This document shows, one piece after another, positions 61,726-64,000 of a stretch of DNA of 64,000 bases; the stretch's first letter is position 1, and every line of letters begins with the position of its first letter. Made by a program: the position numbers and the translations under genes. Under the pieces are notes generated by a model, which saw only the letters and a list, made by a program, of their open reading frames with translations, ran no database searches and was not told where the DNA came from. This DNA is from JAOUEA01 sp963810915 (GTDB lineage: Bacteria; Actinomycetota; UBA4738; HRBIN12): contig CAWEPH010000002.1 in assembly GCA_963810915.1 (NCBI GenBank), positions 62,001 to 126,000 on the forward strand, read 5' to 3'.

Positions 61726-62478
61726 ACGACGGCACGCCGAGGGCGGGAGACGAGAAGGACATCCTCGAGCTGTTCGCGCGGATGGGGGAGGACGCCGCGG
61801 CCCGCGACGCGATCGCCCTGCGCTTCCAGCCGCTCGTCGAGTACCTGGCGCGCCGGTTCAGCGGGCGCGGCGAGGCGCAGGAAGACCTGATCCAGGTCGC
61901 GAACATCGGTCTGATCAACGCGATCGACCGGTTCGACATCGACCGCGGCGTCCAGTTCTCCACCTACGCGGCGGCCACGATGATCGGCGAGCTCAAGCGC
62001 CACTTCCGCGACAAGGGCTGGGCCATCCGCGTGCCCCGCCAGCTGCAGGAGACCACCCTGCGCCTCAACAAGGCGCTGCCGGCGCTCACGCAGGAGCTCG
62101 GCCGCTCCCCGACGATCGGCGAGCTGGCCGCGCGACTGGAGATCGGGGAGGACGAGATCGTGGAATCGATGGAGGCCGCCCAGGCGTACTCGACCTCGTC
62201 CCTTGACGCCCCGACCTCGGAGACCGGCCTCACCCCCGCGGACACGATGGGCGACGATGACCCCATCGCTCGACATGTTGGAGGGATGGGCGGCGGTGGC
62301 GCCGGCGATGCGATCGCTGCCCGAGCGCGAGCGCCGGGTGTTGTACCTACGGTTCTTCCGGGACATGACCCAGTCGGAGATCGCGGACGAGATCGGCGTC
62401 TCGCAGATGCACGTCTCTCGGATCCTCCGGCAGACGCTCGAGCAGCTCCGGGCGGGCTCGGCGGTCGAGGAGGAGTGA
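61722..62478 (+). CDS. sigF: RNA polymerase sigma factor, SigB/SigF/SigG family (frameshift near 62267)
   Basis: ~251 residues. Region 2: LRFQPLVEYLARRFSGRGEAQEDLIQVANIGLINAIDRFDIDRGVQFSTYAAATMIGELKRHFRDKGWAIRVPR in pieces typical of SigB/SigF. Region 3: LGRSPTIGELAARLEIGEDEIVESMEAA. One extra base near 62267 shifts the frame; region 4 then reads SLPERERRVLYLRFFRDMTQ, IADEIGVSQMHVSRILRQTLEQLRAG. The VSQMHVSRI helix is the one that reads GTTT -35 elements in this family. The symbol is used for the family, not proven orthology. A 12-bp hairpin follows the stop by 8 bases. Confidence 0.9.
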
Positions 62479-62485
62479 GCGAGTG

Positions 62486-62514
62486 CCGGCCGGGTCCGAC
62501 TGGGACCCGGCCGG
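62486..62514. terminator. Bidirectional hairpin between sigma gene and opposite small gene
   Basis: Perfect 12-bp stem CCGGCCGGGTCC / GGACCCGGCCGG with loop GACTG, 8 bases after the sigma stop and 7 bases beyond the stop of the leftward gene at 62522. No T-run. Confidence 0.72.
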
Positions 62515-62521
62515 ACGTGCG

Positions 62522-62696
62522 TCACTTGAAGATGCTGACACCACCGGGGCCGATGAGCAGGCCCGAGGGCGATCAAGACGATGCCGGCGATGATCCCGCC
62601 TCGGATCGCGGTGATGATGCCGGCGATCACGAGCACGGCTGCGATGATCCACAGCAGCGTTGCGGCGGCGCCGGTGATGGCCACGAGATCGAACAT
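62522..62696 (-). CDS. Small two-helix membrane protein ending GPGGVSIFK (frameshift near 62572)
   Basis: ATG at 62696. ITGAAATLLWIIAAVLVIAGIITAI, then GGIIAGIVLIALG; one extra G near 62572 breaks the frame, and without it the end is LLIGPGGVSIFK and a stop at 62522. The LLIGPGG-S-IF ending is common to a family of ~55-residue actinobacterial membrane proteins of unknown role. Preceded by a SigF-type promoter candidate. Confidence 0.68.
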
Positions 62697-62746
62697 GGTC
62701 GTACCTCCATCCGTCGTTCGGCCGGACGTTCCGGCCCGCGTCCGGC

Positions 62747-62774
62747 CTACCCGCTCAACGGCCCTGCGTCAAAC
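62747..62774 (-). promoter_or_regulatory. Candidate SigF/SigB-type promoter GTTT-N18-GGGTAG
   Basis: Minus strand: -35 GTTT (62774-62771), -10 GGGTAG (62752-62747), 50 bases before the ATG at 62696. The spacer is 1-2 bases longer than usual. Confidence 0.55.
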
Positions 62775-62778
62775 CCAC

Positions 62779-62805
62779 GTTTCGCATCGACTCCACGCCG
62801 GGTAG
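62779..62805 (+). promoter_or_regulatory. Candidate SigF/SigB-type promoter GTTT-N17-GGGTAG
   Basis: -35 GTTT at 62779-62782, -10 GGGTAG at 62800-62805, 41 bases before the ATG at 62847. Its -35 is 4 bp from that of the divergent promoter (AAAC-N4-GTTT). Confidence 0.65.
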
Positions 62806-62846
62806 CCCATGACCCACACCGACGTCGAGCACCGAGGAGGAGAACC

Positions 62847-62993
62847 ATGTGTCTGTCATGCGGATGCGGCCAGCCGAACGAGTCGCACGGCAACGAGGAC
62901 CACATCACGATGAACGACCTGGAGCGGGCAGCCGACGCGGCGGGAACCACACCCCAGCAGGCCGCGCAGAACATCTTGCAAGGGATCGGCTGA
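62847..62993 (+). CDS. 48-residue Cys-rich microprotein
   Basis: ATG at 62847 after GAGGAGGAG. MCLSCGCGQPNESHGNEDHITMN then LERAADAAGTTPQQAAQNILQGI. An N-terminal CxxCxC with nearby His residues (SHGNEDHI) looks like a metal site, and the C-terminal half is one or two helices. Homologous short proteins with the same CLSCGCG ... HITMDDL order are frequent in Actinobacteria; function unknown. Likely SigF-controlled by the promoter upstream. Confidence 0.75.
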   Translation: MCLSCGCGQPNESHGNEDHITMNDLERAADAAGTTPQQAAQNILQGIG

Positions 62994-63095
62994 ACGATCG
63001 GTAGAACGGGGCGGACACAGCCCTGCGGCGGCGCCTGATCCCCCTCAGGACGCGGTCGGCCCGGCGTCATCCCTCGAACCGCCGACCCGGGCACG

Positions 63096-63127
63096 CGAGA
63101 CGGGCCCCTCGACGGGGTCCCGTCTCG
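63096..63127. terminator. Hairpin between convergent microprotein and CBS genes
   Basis: CGAGACGGG pairs with CCCGTCTCG, followed inward by one mismatch and four more pairs around a GAC-containing loop. It lies between the stop at 62993 and the leftward stop at 63155, so it can serve both. Confidence 0.65.
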
Positions 63128-63154
63128 TTCCGTCTGGGCTCCGGGCGGGTGTGG

Positions 63155-63637
63155 TCAACACCAGAGGTCGCCTGGCGTTCCCGGGTCCGGGCCTGGGTTC
63201 AGCGACTCGGTCGACGCCGACTCGGAGATCTCCTGGAGCGCCTCGCCCACGACACGCGAGGATGCCGACGCAAGCGCGACGTCACCCAGCGAGATCATCC
63301 CCACGAGTTGATCACCCTTCATGACCGGGAGCCGGCGGATGCGGTGTTCCGCCATCAGTGCGCGGGCGTCCGCGACGCTCATGTCCGGCGTTGCTGTCGT
63401 CGTCGTCCGCGTGGCGACCTCGCCGAGCGTCACCTCGCGAGGGTCCTGACGTGCGGCAAGCACGCGGGTCACGAGATCGCGATCGGTCACGATGCCCATC
63501 AGCTTCCCGTCGTCGTCCATCACCGGGACGGCACCGACGTCGTAGTTGGCCATCATGCCGGCGGCATCGTCTGCGTTCATCGATGACGACAGCTGCTTAG
63601 GCACGTCCGTCATCGCATGACGAACAAGCAGAGCCAT
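63155..63637 (-). CDS. CBS-domain pair protein
   Basis: 160 residues from ATG 63637 with AAGGAG upstream. Two CBS motifs: HAMTDVPKQLSSSMNADDAAGMMANYDVGAVPVMDDDGKLMGIVTDRDL in pieces (first), and MSVADARALMAEHRIRRLPVMKGDQLVGMISLGDVA (second), followed by a helix VVGEALQEISE. Such stand-alone Bateman modules bind AMP/ATP or other adenosyl ligands; in mycobacteria similar proteins belong to dormancy and stress regulons. Divergent from csbD-like gene with SigF-type promoters on both sides. Confidence 0.87.
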   Translation of the reverse strand: MALLVRHAMTDVPKQLSSSMNADDAAGMMANYDVGAVPVMDDDGKLMGIVTDRDLVTRVLAARQDPREVTLGEVATRTTTTATPDMSVADARALMAEHRIRRLPVMKGDQLVGMISLGDVALASASSRVVGEALQEISESASTESLNPGPDPGTPGDLWC

Positions 63638-63683
63638 GGTTCGATCACTCCTTCCGTCTCTCGTTCCGGGTCTCTCGTTCGAT

Positions 63684-63709
63684 ATGCCCGACTGCGACAC
63701 CCGCGAAAC
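63684..63709 (-). promoter_or_regulatory. Candidate SigF/SigB-type promoter GTTT-N16-GGGCAT
   Basis: Minus strand: -35 GTTT (63709-63706) and -10 GGGCAT (63689-63684), 46 bases before the ATG at 63637; one mismatch from GGGTAT. Confidence 0.55.
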
Positions 63710-63716
63710 CAGCGGT

Positions 63717-63740
63717 GTTTGGTGGGGGGGCTTGGGGGAA
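63717..63740 (+). promoter_or_regulatory. Candidate SigF/SigB-type promoter GTTT-N14-GGGGAA
   Basis: -35 GTTT at 63717-63720 and a weaker -10 GGGGAA at 63735-63740, 34 bases before the ATG at 63775. Its -35 is 7 bp from that of the divergent promoter. The G-run makes the exact -10 uncertain. Confidence 0.4.
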
Positions 63741-63774
63741 GACCCTCACCGACGACCGACGGGAGGAGGACGAG

Positions 63775-63981
63775 ATGGCTGGAGAGCACGATCGCGCCGA
63801 AGGCGGATGGGACGAGGCCAAGGGCAAGACGAAGGAAGCTGTCGGGAAGATGACCGACGACGAAGACCTCCAGGCGAAGGGCAAGAAGGACCAGGCCAAG
63901 GGGAAGGCAGAGAAGGCCTGGGGTCATGCCAAGGAGGCCGGTGAGACGGTCAAGGAAGGCGTCAAGGACGCCCTCGACTGA
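63775..63981 (+). CDS. CsbD family general stress protein
   Basis: 68 residues from ATG 63775, after GGGAGGAGGA. AGEHDRAEGGWDEAKGKTKE, AVGKMTDDEDLQAKGKKDQAKGKAEKAWGHAKEAGE: the repeated A-KGK-K-A-GK pattern and high Lys/Glu/Ala content are typical of CsbD. In Bacillus subtilis csbD is a sigma-B-controlled stress gene; the SigF-type promoter candidate upstream fits that. The molecular role is unknown. An in-frame start at 63715 would add 20 residues but lacks a ribosome-binding site. Confidence 0.88.
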   Translation: MAGEHDRAEGGWDEAKGKTKEAVGKMTDDEDLQAKGKKDQAKGKAEKAWGHAKEAGETVKEGVKDALD

Positions 63982-64000
63982 CACACCGACCACGATGGCG

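Noticed and set aside
61485..62696. 403-residue minus-strand frame beginning MFDLVAITGAAATLLWI
   Set aside because: Only its first ~57 codons are a real gene (with a one-base shift at its end); the remainder is antisense to the sigma-factor gene.
1..64000. Mobile elements, prophage, CRISPR or defence islands
   Set aside because: No transposase, integrase, terminal inverted repeats, phage structural genes, cas genes or regular repeats were seen.

Overview
The window is high-GC (by eye about two thirds G+C) bacterial DNA with dense, strand-mixed genes, many GTG starts, ATGA/GTGA stop-start overlaps and several genes that seem to be transcribed without a 5' leader. F420-type LLM oxidoreductase, PPOX-fold, DUF4232, DUF6328, CsbD and SigB/SigF-type genes point to an Actinomycetota chromosome, probably not a well-studied genus. 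I saw no rRNA, tRNA, CRISPR array, insertion sequence or prophage.

Layout. 0-4 kb: end of an ABC-2 permease, then a leftward sugar ABC importer (lipoprotein, single-domain ATPase, XylH-like permease). 4.3-12.6 kb: small membrane and secreted proteins, a PLP-dependent decarboxylase, a Nudix hydrolase, a Bax-inhibitor-1 homologue, and a 300-base non-coding stretch holding a 13-codon micro-ORF and a strong hairpin. 12.7-16.2 kb: LLM oxidoreductase and acyl-CoA dehydrogenase, translationally coupled, then a secreted propeller. 16.2-21.7 kb: small nucleotide-binding genes, a RecQ helicase fused to a phosphoribosyltransferase-like domain (broken by about a dozen frameshifts here), an RTX-like secreted protein and a LuxR-type regulator. 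21.8-31 kb: flavoproteins, secreted PQQ-like and RCC1-like propellers, an amidohydrolase and a DmdA/GcvT-like enzyme. 31-48.5 kb: SGNH hydrolase, P2-type cation ATPase, an ABC-2 exporter operon, a TMEM175-like channel, a 1184-residue zinc ribbon/cyclase/ATPase protein, and an S9 peptidase.

48.6-64 kb is the most interesting part. It holds a SigB/SigF-family sigma factor, three RsbW-like ATPases, two STAS proteins and a PAS-GAF-PP2C phosphatase: a full partner-switching stress module. In the same stretch I find about ten sequences of the form GTTT-N(14-18)-GGGTA, the known SigF/SigB promoter pattern, in front of CsbD, CBS-domain, CDGSH, haem-oxygenase-like, DUF7218-like, AI-2E-type transporter and tiny membrane or zinc-binding genes. 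Three pairs stand back to back with their -35 boxes only 4-11 bp apart. The simplest reading is a general stress regulon gathered around its own sigma switch.

Caution. Many genes, above all at 17.3-19.4 kb and 48.8-62.7 kb, are interrupted by single-base indels, mostly +1, after which family-typical protein continues in another frame. Consensus sequencing error is the likeliest cause, so ends given for such genes span all frames and the exact junctions are approximate.
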